The notes under the pieces were generated by a model. It did no database searches and was not told the DNA's origin. It saw only the letters and a list, made by a program, of their open reading frames with translations. A program made the translations under genes and the position numbers. Below, one piece after another: positions 1 through 7,661 of a stretch of 64,000 nt of DNA (its first letter is position 1; every line of letters starts with the position of its first letter). Origin of the DNA: an uncultured Eubacteriales bacterium (GTDB taxonomy: Bacteria > Bacillota > Clostridia > Oscillospirales > Oscillospiraceae); contig UQUO01000003.1 of the NCBI GenBank assembly GCA_900544295.1, positions 1 through 64,000 of the forward strand. Direction: 5' to 3'.

Positions 1-55
1 AAAGGGGGAACCCTCGCCGGGGGTTCCCCCTTTGCGGGCGGCCCCCGCCGCCCGC
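1..55. terminator. Two adjacent strong hairpins at the window edge
   Basis: Two perfect stem-loops stand back to back. Positions 1-13 pair with 21-33 around a 7-base loop, and 34-42 pair with 47-55 around a CCCC loop. The first probably ends a transcript entering from the left, although no U-run follows it. No gene is visible between here and murA. Confidence 0.55.
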
Positions 56-159
56 AACCCTCGCACCGCCATAACGCGCGCGATAACCCCGCGCCGGGCT
101 GATGATCCACCCCGCCCGGGCGTTGTATTACCGCCTACCCACGTCGCTGCCACCCGATT

Positions 160-189
160 TTAACCTTTCGGCCCTCCCCCGCATAGAAT
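160..189 (+). promoter_or_regulatory. Possible murA promoter
   Basis: A TTAACC hexamer at 160-165 and TAGAAT at 184-189 are separated by 18 bases, about 30 bases ahead of the murA start. The -35 match is weak, so this is tentative. Confidence 0.35.
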
Positions 190-219
190 GGCGTGAATTT
201 GCTGTTTGGGGGAGAGAAA

Positions 220-1473
220 ATGAGCGTTTGGAAAGTCGGCGGCGGCCGAAGGCTCTCCGGCAGCGTCACTGTGCAGGGGGCGAAGAACGCGGTGCTGCCC
301 ATCATGGCGGCCTCGGTGCTCGCACCCTGCGAGACGGAGCTGCTGAACGTCCCGAGCCTGCGGGACGTGGACGCCACCATACGCATCCTCCGCGGCCTCG
401 GCTGCGAGGTCGCGCGCGAGGGGGACGCGGTGAACATAGATTCCTCGGGCCTCTGCCGCGCGGAGATACCGCACGGGCTCATGCGGGAGCTGAGGAGCTC
501 GGTCATTTTCCTGGGAGCGCTGCTGGCGCGCTGCGGGGAGGCCCGGCTCTCGATGCCCGGCGGCTGCGAGCTTGGGCCGCGACCAATAGACCTGCATCTC
601 ATGGCCCTGCGCGCCCTGGGCGCGGAGATAGAGGAGAGCGGGGGAGACCTGGTCTGCCGCGCGCCGAGGCTGAGAGGCGCGAGCATCGCGCTGCCCATGC
701 CCAGTGTCGGCGCAACGGAGAACGCCATGCTGGCCGCCTGCGCCGCCGAGGGCGAGACGGTCATCATGAACGCCGCGCGTGAGCCGGAAATCGAAGAGCT
801 GCAGAGCTTTCTGCGCCTGCTGGGCGCGGAGGTCAGCGGCGCCGGCACGCCGACGGTGTGCATACGGGGATTTGCCCCTGCGAAGCGGGTCGGCCACAGG
901 ATAATGCCGGATCGGATAGTTTCCTCGACCCTGCTGTGCGCTGTTGCCGCCGCGGGCGGAGATATTGAGCTGCGCGGCACGGAACCTGAGCGATTTTCCA
1001 CCGTTTTGCACTCGCTTTCAGAGTGCGGGTGTGATATAATGGTCGGCGGAAGGGGCGTGCGCCTGCGCTCGGAGGGGAACCTCAAAGCGCCGTCGCCCGT
1101 CATAACGGGGCCGTATCCCGCCTTTCCGACGGACGCCCAGCCTTTGATGCTGGCTGCCTGCCTTAAGGCGCGCGGCACCTCTGTTTTCGTTGAAAACGTA
1201 TTCCAAAACCGCTTCAGATATACCGAAGAACTAATGCGCCTCGGCGCGAGGATACATACCGAAGGCCGCGTCGCGGTCGTCACTGGTGTCACGGAACTGC
1301 ACGGCGCGCCCACGGTGGCGACGGATCTGCGCGGCGGCGCGGCGCTCATAATCGCGGGACTCTCTGCGGAGGGCGTGACGGAGATACTGGACTCCGGCCA
1401 CATAGAGCGCGGCTACGAGGATTTGGACTCCCGCCTGCGCGAGCTCGGAGCCGAGATAGAGCGCAGCGCCTAG
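220..1473 (+). CDS. murA: UDP-N-acetylglucosamine 1-carboxyvinyltransferase (MurA)
   Basis: Transfers enolpyruvate from PEP to UDP-GlcNAc, the first committed step of peptidoglycan precursor synthesis in the cytoplasm. The 417-residue length is normal for the family. The PEP/UDP-GlcNAc binding pair Lys22-Asn23 sits in AKNAVLPI, and the catalytic, fosfomycin-reactive Cys is Cys116 in the loop MPGGCELGPRPIDLH. I chose ATG 220 because GGGGGAGAG stands just ahead of it; a GTG at 193 would add nine residues that do not look like MurA. The gene is followed 18 bases later by divIB and then ftsZ, the usual tail of a division and cell-wall cluster. Clostridia often carry two MurA paralogs, and which one this is cannot be told here. 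Confidence 0.95.
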   Translation: MSVWKVGGGRRLSGSVTVQGAKNAVLPIMAASVLAPCETELLNVPSLRDVDATIRILRGLGCEVAREGDAVNIDSSGLCRAEIPHGLMRELRSSVIFLGALLARCGEARLSMPGGCELGPRPIDLHLMALRALGAEIEESGGDLVCRAPRLRGASIALPMPSVGATENAMLAACAAEGETVIMNAAREPEIEELQSFLRLLGAEVSGAGTPTVCIRGFAPAKRVGHRIMPDRIVSSTLLCAVAAAGGDIELRGTEPERFSTVLHSLSECGCDIMVGGRGVRLRSEGNLKAPSPVITGPYPAFPTDAQPLMLAACLKARGTSVFVENVFQNRFRYTEELMRLGARIHTEGRVAVVTGVTELHGAPTVATDLRGGAALIIAGLSAEGVTEILDSGHIERGYEDLDSRLRELGAEIERSA

Positions 1474-1491
1474 TCCGGAAGGAGACGTTGA

Positions 1492-2250
1492 ATGGCAGAC
1501 CTCATGCGGAACAGCAAGAAAAAGATAACGGTCCGCAAGGCCCTCTACGGGCCGGGAGCCTTTCTCATAGCCTGCGCTGCGCTTATCTTCCTGATGAGCA
1601 TATTCTTCCGCGTCAAGACCGTGGAGGTGCGCGGCAACAGCTATTATACGGCGGAGGAGGTCGAGTTGGCCTCCGGCGTCGTGGAGGGCGACAACCTGTT
1701 TTTCATAAACCGTTTTTCGGTTGTCAGCCGCATTTTCACGCGCCTGCCCTATGTCGAGGACGTGTCGCTGACGCGATACCTGCCGAACAAGGTCGTTATC
1801 GAGATAAGCGAATGTCAGGCCCTGGCCTGTGTCAGCTATGAGGGGCAGAGCTGGGTCATAGACCGCAACTGCCGCATGCTGACGCAGGCGGACCAGGCGG
1901 AGGCGGCCTCACTGGCACAGGTGCGGGGCATCACGCCCCTGACGGCCGAGGTGGGCGAGGTCTTCGAGACCGGGCCGGACGATACCGGCAAGCTCGAATA
2001 CCTCTGCGCCATCCTTGACCAGATACAGGAGCGCGGCATGACCGCCGACGTCGGTTATATAGACATGTCGAACATCAATTCCCCCAGTTTCAGCTATAAG
2101 GACCGCTTCGTTGTGAAGCTCGGCAATTTTGAGGAGACGGAATACCGCTTCGGCAAGCTGCTCTCGGCAGTTTCACAGCTGGTAGAGGGCGACAGGGGGA
2201 CGATAGACGTTTCACCCGAGGGAGAGAAGACCGTGTTCAGCCCGTATTGA
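1492..2250 (+). CDS. divIB: Cell division protein DivIB/FtsQ
   Basis: Bitopic membrane protein of the divisome that binds FtsL/DivIC and helps control septal wall synthesis. It has a short basic cytoplasmic tail (residues 1-18, NSKKKITVRK), one transmembrane helix at about 20-40, and an extracellular POTRA domain beginning at VKTVEVRGNSYYTAEEV, followed by the FtsQ beta region. At 252 residues it is typical of Gram-positive DivIB. The start is supported by GGAAGGAGA seven bases upstream. It sits between murA and ftsZ and is probably co-transcribed with murA, while ftsZ has its own promoter. Confidence 0.9.
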   Translation: MADLMRNSKKKITVRKALYGPGAFLIACAALIFLMSIFFRVKTVEVRGNSYYTAEEVELASGVVEGDNLFFINRFSVVSRIFTRLPYVEDVSLTRYLPNKVVIEISECQALACVSYEGQSWVIDRNCRMLTQADQAEAASLAQVRGITPLTAEVGEVFETGPDDTGKLEYLCAILDQIQERGMTADVGYIDMSNINSPSFSYKDRFVVKLGNFEETEYRFGKLLSAVSQLVEGDRGTIDVSPEGEKTVFSPY

Positions 2251-2292
2251 GGCCGAAACGGCTGAAAATGTTGTTATGGAAACAAAAAAATA

Positions 2293-2321
2293 TTGACCGG
2301 GCGGGTGAAAAGAGATAATAT
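2293..2321 (+). promoter_or_regulatory. ftsZ promoter
   Basis: TTGACC at 2293-2298 and TAATAT at 2316-2321 are separated by exactly 17 bases, a near-consensus SigA promoter. It lies inside what would be an N-terminal extension of ftsZ, which argues that translation starts downstream at 2401. Confidence 0.7.
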
Positions 2322-2400
2322 GAATAGAAGAAAAAAGAAAAGACCAGCCCGGCGGCCAGTGCCGCAAGGCGCTTCAAAAGATAACAGGGAGGCACCGAAT

Positions 2401-3543
2401 ATGTCGTATAAATCCGAAACGGGACCCGAGAATGTCGTGACGCTGAAAGTCGTCGGCGTCGGCGGCGCAGGCAACAACGTTGTGAACCGCATGGTCAAGT
2501 CCGGCACTCAGGGCGTGGAGTTCATATCCGTGAACACGGACAAGCAGGCGCTCGCCGTCTCCAGCGCTGACCAGAAGATCCAGATAGGTGAAAAGCTGAC
2601 GCATGGCCAGGGCGCGGGCTCCGACCCCGACGTCGGCAAGCGCAGCGCTGAAGAGAGCCGCAACGACATTGCCAAGTCCCTTGAGGACGCGGACATGGTG
2701 TTCATCACCGCCGGCATGGGCGGCGGTACCGGCACCGGCGCGGCTCCCACCGTGGCTGAAATAGCCCGCGAGGCCGGCACGCTGACCGTCGGCGTCGTGA
2801 CGAAGCCCTTCAAGTTTGAGGGCAAGCGCCGCATGGACCAGGCCCTCGCCGGCATCAACTCCCTGCTCGGCAAGGTGGACTCCCTGCTCATCATCCCGAA
2901 TGACCGCCTGAAATACGCCACCGACCAGAAAGTCACCCTGGCTAACGCCTTCGAGATTGCCGACGACGTACTGCGCCAGGCCGTCACCAGTATCTCCGAC
3001 CTCATCAAGAATACCGGTTTCATAAACCTCGACTTTGCCGACGTCACCACGATAATGAAGGACGCGGGCTTCGCCCACATGGGCGTGGGCCACGCCGTAG
3101 GCAAGGGCAAAGCTGAAGAGGCCGCGAAGATGGCCGTCGCCAGCCCGCTCATGGAGACCTCCATAAACGGCGCGCACGGCGTCCTCATAAACGTCACCGG
3201 CTCCGAGGACATGGGCCTGGAGGACGTCGAGGCCGCGGCGAACCTCGTCCAGGAGGCCGCGCACCCGGACGCTAACATCATCTTCGGCGCCACCTTTGAC
3301 AACAGCCTGGACGACGAGATCCGCGTAACGGTCATCGCCACCGGCTTTGAGGAGGGCAAGGCCAAGATCCCCGGCGCCGAGCCTGTGAAGCAGGCTGCCC
3401 CGGCCGAGGGACTCTATACCCAGGCGAGCCAGCAGGCCGCCCAGCCGCAGCAGCAGGCCCCGGCCCAGCAGGCCGCTCCGCAGCAGCCCCAGCAGGAGGA
3501 CGACCCCTACGATACCATCTTCAAGATCTTCAACTCCCGCTGA
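2401..3543 (+). CDS. ftsZ: Cell division GTPase FtsZ
   Basis: Tubulin-like GTPase that polymerises into the Z ring at midcell. The nucleotide-binding start VVGVGGAGNNVVNRM, the tubulin signature GGGTGTGAAP (about residues 105-115) and the T7-loop region with NLDFADV are all present. I chose ATG 2401 (380 residues) because GGGAGG precedes it by about eight bases and a promoter overlaps the upstream frame. After the GTPase domain comes a Gln/Ala/Pro-rich linker and a terminal peptide DPYDTIFKIFNSR, which differs from the canonical D-I-P-x-F-L-R tail that binds FtsA, SepF and ZipA. A strong terminator follows. Confidence 0.97.
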   Translation: MSYKSETGPENVVTLKVVGVGGAGNNVVNRMVKSGTQGVEFISVNTDKQALAVSSADQKIQIGEKLTHGQGAGSDPDVGKRSAEESRNDIAKSLEDADMVFITAGMGGGTGTGAAPTVAEIAREAGTLTVGVVTKPFKFEGKRRMDQALAGINSLLGKVDSLLIIPNDRLKYATDQKVTLANAFEIADDVLRQAVTSISDLIKNTGFINLDFADVTTIMKDAGFAHMGVGHAVGKGKAEEAAKMAVASPLMETSINGAHGVLINVTGSEDMGLEDVEAAANLVQEAAHPDANIIFGATFDNSLDDEIRVTVIATGFEEGKAKIPGAEPVKQAAPAEGLYTQASQQAAQPQQQAPAQQAAPQQPQQEDDPYDTIFKIFNSR

Positions 3544-3562
3544 GGCGGATAAAGCGCCAGAC

Positions 3563-3594
3563 ATACCGGCCTCCAAAAGAGGCCGGTATCTTCA
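3563..3594 (+). terminator. ftsZ terminator
   Basis: An 11-bp perfect stem (3563-3573 with 3579-3589) around a 5-base A-rich loop is followed by a short T-containing tail, 20 bases after the ftsZ stop. Confidence 0.8.
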
Positions 3595-3615
3595 TATTCG
3601 GAAAGGGGGCGCTCG

Positions 3616-5090
3616 ATGAAGCTGCTCTGCGCTGAGGATGAGCCCGCCATGGCCGAGGCCGTGACGGACATTCTGAACTACCACAACTTTATGGTGGACG
3701 CCGTGCCTGACGGCGAGGAGGCGCTGGAATACGCTCTCTCCGGCGACTACGACGGCATAATACTCGACATCATGCCGCCCTAAAAAGCGGCCTGGAGGTG
3801 CTGCACGAGCTCAGGAGCGGCGGCTGCCGCACGCCTGTACTGCTGCTGACGGCGAAGGCCGAGGTCGAGGACCGCATACTGGGCCTGGACATGGGCGCGG
3901 ACGACTATCTGCCCAAGCCCTTCGCCATGGGCGAGCTGCTGGCCCGCGTGCGCGCCATGCTCCGCCGGGGCGAGGTCTATACGCCGGACGTGCTGAGCTT
4001 CGGGGACCTGGAGCTGGACAGGGGCGGCAGCCTTCTCAGCTACGTTTCAGGCTCAGTCACGCTTACGCGGCTGGAATACCGTATGCTTGAGGCCCTGATG
4101 CTAAACCGGGGCATCTACCTGTCAACGGAGGAGCTGCTCGTGAAGGTCTGGGGCTATGAGAGCGAGGCAGAGCAGGGGGCCGTGCAGTATGCGCAGGAGG
4201 CCGCGGCCTCGGGCGAGAATACGGGGCGCGAGGGCCGCTTCAAATACCGCATCGCGCCCTCTCGTGACGGGCGCGGCAGCTTGGTCGTGTTCCTGGACGT
4301 GTCGGTGGACACACGCTCCATGCTTACGGTGGCGGTGCTCTCGCTGTTGGCCGGGGCGGGCTGCTGGCTCGCGGCGTTTCTGGCAGTAATGCTGCTCTCG
4401 AAGCGGGCCATCAGCCCTATTGCGGAGAGCATGGCGCGGCAGAAGCAGTTCATAACGGATGCCGGCCATGAGATAAAGACGCCGCTGGCCATAATCCGCG
4501 CCAATGCCGACGCGCTGGAGCTGCACGAGGGGGAGAGCCGGTGGAGCCGGAACATCCGCAGCCAGACCGAGCGGCTGGACGAGCTCACCAAGCGGCTGCT
4601 GACGCTTGCACGGCTGGACGAGGGCGGCGCAGCGCGCCCCGAGGCGGCGGAGCTGGAGCTCTCGCAACTCATAGAGGACGCGGCTGCGCAGTTTGCCGAG
4701 CCCGCAGAGGCTGCCGGCCTGGGACTCAAGACAGAAATCGAGCCGGGGCTGAAGCTGCGCGGCGTGCCGGAGACAGTGACGGAGCTTGCGGGCATATTGC
4801 TGGACAACGCCGTGAAATACTCCGCACCTGGCAGTGTCATAAGCCTGGGCCTCGTGCGCGAGGGAGGGCGAAGCGTCCTTAGTGTGCGCAACCGCTGTGA
4901 AGAGCGCCCGAGGGAGCCTGAGCGGCTCTTTGACCGCTTCTACCGCGGTGACGCAGCACGCACGCAGAGCAGCGGCGGCAGCGGTCTGGGCCTCGCCATA
5001 GCGCGCGCCCTGGCCGAGAACCTGCACGGCAGCCTGAGCGTTGAGACGCCGGGCGAGACTGATTTGGAGTTCGTCGCCCGTTTCCCATAA
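3616..5090 (+). pseudogene. Degraded two-component system: OmpR-type regulator fused to a histidine kinase
   Basis: The reading begins at ATG 3616 after GAAAGGGGG as an ordinary receiver domain (MKLLCAEDEPAMAEA, phospho-acceptor Asp in ILDIM) but stops at TAA 3781. The sequence continues in another frame as LKSGLEVLHELR, so one base is missing at about 3770-3785. From 3798 one open frame runs through the receiver Lys (YLPKPF) and the winged-helix start (TLTRLEYRMLEAL, LLVKVWGYESEAEQGAV). It then jumps, without the recognition helix or wing, into the end of a sensor domain, a transmembrane helix near 4320-4400, the phospho-acceptor His in DAGHEIKTPL, and a full ATPase domain (LLDNAVKY, GGSGLGLAIA). 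The regulator C-terminus and the kinase N-terminus with its first membrane helix and most of its sensor domain are gone. It is probably non-functional as a signalling pair. Confidence 0.85.
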
Positions 5091-5103
5091 ACGCAGCAAC
5101 GAA

Positions 5104-5132
5104 AAAGCGCCGCCCCCGAGGGGCGGCGCTTT
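5104..5132. terminator. Bidirectional terminator between convergent genes
   Basis: A long GC stem (5104-5117 with 5121-5132) has A-rich sequence on the left and TTT on the right. It separates the decayed kinase (+) from the aconitase X operon (-) and can act in both directions. Confidence 0.75.
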
Positions 5133-5138
5133 GCGCGT

Positions 5139-5582
5139 TTATTCGACTGTGACGGTCCCGTCGGGCTCGACGCTGACGCTCATGCCGTCCTGGACATATT
5201 GCAGGAACTCGTCGCCCAGCTTGTCGATGACGGGCATGTTGGCGTCCGTCCAGTTGGCGGCGAGGATGGCCCCGGAGGCCGCGAGACTGTCGATGGTCAT
5301 GGAAAACAGCATGCACGCGGGCTGGTTGTCCGTGGCGCAGGCTGTGTAGAGCACCATGCCGCCGGTGGTGGAGCCTATGGTCTGGGGCAGGCAGAGCGCC
5401 GTGCCCTTCATGGGCTTTTTGTAGAGGTCGGCGTTGTTCTGGTCGCCGCACTTGACCTTTTTGTCCCCGAACATCATGGCCATCTGGAAGCTGGCCAGGG
5501 TGTTGAAGCCGCCGTGCGACACCAGCGCCGGGGCGGTGCAGCTGCCCGGGACCACCGGGCGGCCCTTGAACACCTTGCTCAT
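5139..5582 (-). CDS. Aconitase X small (swivelling) subunit, DUF126 family
   Basis: 147-residue partner of the large AcnX subunit. In separately encoded AcnX enzymes this domain supplies a conserved catalytic Ser, seen here in LPQTIGSTTGGM. The family dehydrates small hydroxy acids: bacterial members characterised so far act on cis-3-hydroxy-L-proline, and archaeal members on mevalonate 5-phosphate. The start codon overlaps the stop of the large subunit gene by one base (TGATG), so translation is likely coupled and stoichiometric. No pyrroline-carboxylate reductase or proline racemase lies nearby, so the substrate is not decided by context. Confidence 0.85.
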   Translation of the reverse strand: MSKVFKGRPVVPGSCTAPALVSHGGFNTLASFQMAMMFGDKKVKCGDQNNADLYKKPMKGTALCLPQTIGSTTGGMVLYTACATDNQPACMLFSMTIDSLAASGAILAANWTDANMPVIDKLGDEFLQYVQDGMSVSVEPDGTVTVE

Positions 5583-6856
5583 CAGCAGGCACCTCCCGTG
5601 ATTTTGTTGAGTATCTCATCCTCGGTGTAGTAGCGCGCCGTGGTGTAGGTGCGCAGCTTGTTCGAGCAGGTGATGACCGGCATCTTGCCCGAGAGGGGGT
5701 TGTTCATGTACATCAGCGGGCAGATGTAGGAGAGAATGACGCCCGTGCGTTCGAGCCTCTTGGCGTATACGGTCTTCTGGAACTCCTTGATAGTGGCCGG
5801 GGCGGCTGTGAAGACGGTAGGCACCGTGACCTTGGTCTTGCCGTTTTCCCGCAGGGACTTTTCAAGCCGCTCCGTCCAGCTCTGGAGCTGGCCCAGCGTC
5901 AGGTGCGGGCAGCCGACAAAGCAGAGCTTCGGGGAGGCCCCGAGGTCCTTCCAGACGCAGGGGTAGCCCGCCTTGACGCGCTCCAGCTCGGCGTCGTCGA
6001 TGACGTAGACGGGCGCGCCCTCGCGGATGAGGGCCTCGCCCTGGGCCTTCGCCTCGGGCGTGAGGTTTTCGACGTGGTAGAGGCCCACCGCGCCGTTGGA
6101 GGCCGTGGCCGCGCCGAAGTCCTTGAGGTAGGCCGTGACCTCAGGTGTGATCTCCGTGCCGAGCCACTTGTCGAGGCCCTTTATGTAGGGTACCTGCTCC
6201 ATGACCTTCATGCCGATGGCGGAGCCGAGCAGCTGGGCCTCCGGTTTCTTTTCGGTCTTTATCTCGATTATCCAGTCTGCGCGGCGCCCGTCGTCCGTCA
6301 GCAGCCCGAAGTAGGGCACGCAGCCGGCGATGGAGCCCATGAGCTCCAGCATGCCGGAGTTGCGGTTGCAGCGCGCGCCGAGCACGCTGTTGGCATAGAC
6401 GACGGCGGAGGACTCAGCCCAGGAGAGCACCTCGCCCATCTGCGGCTTGTTGCCCACCTCGTCGAGATAGCAGGCGCAGGTAAAGGCGTCGCGCCCGAGC
6501 ATGCCGAATTTGTCGAGCTGGGCCTCATAGCGCTTCTGCTGGGAGTACATGATGCCCTTGAAGATGAGGTCCTGGAGGAGGTTAGAGGGCACCTTGGGGT
6601 CGAGAGGCAGAGGGTCGGCAGAGAACTGCTGCTTCGAGACGGCGCCGGCATCGAGCAGCTGGTCGTAGAGGTCGTACACCGGCTTCATGACGCCGATGCC
6701 GAAGCTGATGACGGTGTGTCCGTATTTGCTGGTGACGGGGACCATCTTCTCGGCCCCGAAAGTCTCGCCGTACATGACGAGCGAGCGCATGACCTTCGCC
6801 ATGACCTCGCCCTGAGCGCCGTCCAGCATGGCCTGCTGTTCAGGCGTGAGAAGCAT
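5582..6856 (-). CDS. Aconitase X large (catalytic) subunit
   Basis: 424-residue AcnX catalytic subunit (aconitase superfamily, DUF521), an iron-sulfur dehydratase. Family landmarks include SFGIGVMKPVYDLYDQLLDAG near the N-terminus, CACYLDEVGNKPQMGEV, VYANSVLGARCNRNSG, and the C-terminal TVFTAAPATIKEF and VITCSNKLRTY stretches; Cys residues in these blocks are candidate cluster ligands. I chose ATG 6856 because AAGGAG lies nine bases ahead; the ATG three codons earlier abuts that site directly. It has its own promoter just upstream but follows the two-component genes on the same strand. The two-gene arrangement matches the split bacterial AcnX type, for which cis-3-hydroxyproline dehydratase is the known activity. 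Confidence 0.88.
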   Translation of the reverse strand: MLLTPEQQAMLDGAQGEVMAKVMRSLVMYGETFGAEKMVPVTSKYGHTVISFGIGVMKPVYDLYDQLLDAGAVSKQQFSADPLPLDPKVPSNLLQDLIFKGIMYSQQKRYEAQLDKFGMLGRDAFTCACYLDEVGNKPQMGEVLSWAESSAVVYANSVLGARCNRNSGMLELMGSIAGCVPYFGLLTDDGRRADWIIEIKTEKKPEAQLLGSAIGMKVMEQVPYIKGLDKWLGTEITPEVTAYLKDFGAATASNGAVGLYHVENLTPEAKAQGEALIREGAPVYVIDDAELERVKAGYPCVWKDLGASPKLCFVGCPHLTLGQLQSWTERLEKSLRENGKTKVTVPTVFTAAPATIKEFQKTVYAKRLERTGVILSYICPLMYMNNPLSGKMPVITCSNKLRTYTTARYYTEDEILNKITGGAC

Positions 6857-6888
6857 GACAATCATCTCCTTGTCAAAATACTGACAGA

Positions 6889-6917
6889 ATTTTATCACAA
6901 CGCCTGCGCAAAGTCAA
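6889..6917 (-). promoter_or_regulatory. Promoter of the aconitase X genes
   Basis: On the minus strand TTGACT (6917-6912) and TAAAAT (6894-6889) are 17 bases apart. It lies in the gap between the response regulator and the large AcnX gene, so the enzyme can be expressed separately from its sensor genes. Confidence 0.7.
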
Positions 6918-6932
6918 CGCAGGGGGAAGGGC

Positions 6933-7661
6933 TCAGCTGTTCTGGAACTCGGTGGGGGAGCTGCCCGTGAACTTTTTAAAGGTGCTGCTGAAGTAGGCGA
7001 TATCGCGGTAGCCAACGCGCTCGGCGGCCTCGCTTACGCGGCAGCGCCGGTCCCGCAGCAGATGCATGGCCATGTGCATCCGGCAGGCGGTGATGTAGCC
7101 GGTGAGGGTGTAGCCAGTCTCTTTTTTGAAGAGGTGGCTGAGGTGGCCCTCGCTGATGTCCACGCTCCTGGCCACGGCCGAGACTCCGAGCTCCGGGTCG
7201 CCGTAGTTGGCGTTTATGTAGTCCACGGCTCCGGTGACATAGCGGTTTTTGGAGCTTATCTCGGCAAAGTCGCCGGGTTTTGTCCTGACGCGACCGCGCT
7301 CGGCAATGCGCTGGACCGCGGCCTCAAGCTCCCCGTCGTGGAAGGGCTTGAGCAGATAGTCCACTGCCCCGAGCTTGAGCGCGGCCTGGGCGTAGGAGAA
7401 GTCGCTGTAGGCCGTGAGCAGGATGACGCTGACGCCGCAGCCCTCCTCACGCAGGCGGCGGAGCATTTCGAGCCCGTCCATGCGCGGCATGCGTATGTCG
7501 GTGACGACGATATCGGGCCGCAGTCGGCGTATCTCCTCCAGCCCGGCCTCGCCGTTGGAGGCCTCGCCCACGACCTTGCAGTCTACGGAGGCCCAGTCCA
7601 CGGCCATGACTATGCCGCGGCGCACCAGTTCCTCGTCCTCTATGACGACGACCTTCAACAT
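6933..7661 (-). CDS. AraC-type response regulator (YesN-like)
   Basis: 242-residue two-component regulator. The receiver domain spans residues 1-120, with the acidic pocket in VVVIEDEELVRRG, phospho-acceptor Asp55 in VTDIRMPRMDG, and the Lys in YLLKPFHDG. A double helix-turn-helix AraC DNA-binding domain covers about 140-242 (SEGHLSHLFKKETGYTLTGY, YRDIAYFSSTFKKFTG). Its start overlaps the end of the sensor kinase gene by seven bases, so the pair is translationally coupled. It is probably the activator of the neighbouring transporter and/or aconitase X genes, inferred from position only. Confidence 0.9.
   Translation of the reverse strand: MLKVVVIEDEELVRRGIVMAVDWASVDCKVVGEASNGEAGLEEIRRLRPDIVVTDIRMPRMDGLEMLRRLREEGCGVSVILLTAYSDFSYAQAALKLGAVDYLLKPFHDGELEAAVQRIAERGRVRTKPGDFAEISSKNRYVTGAVDYINANYGDPELGVSAVARSVDISEGHLSHLFKKETGYTLTGYITACRMHMAMHLLRDRRCRVSEAAERVGYRDIAYFSSTFKKFTGSSPTEFQNS

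Noticed and set aside
2293-2400. A longer FtsZ start (TTG 2293 or ATG 2320) with a basic leader
   Set aside because: A 17-base-spaced promoter covers 2293-2321 and GGGAGG stands before ATG 2401, where family homology begins.
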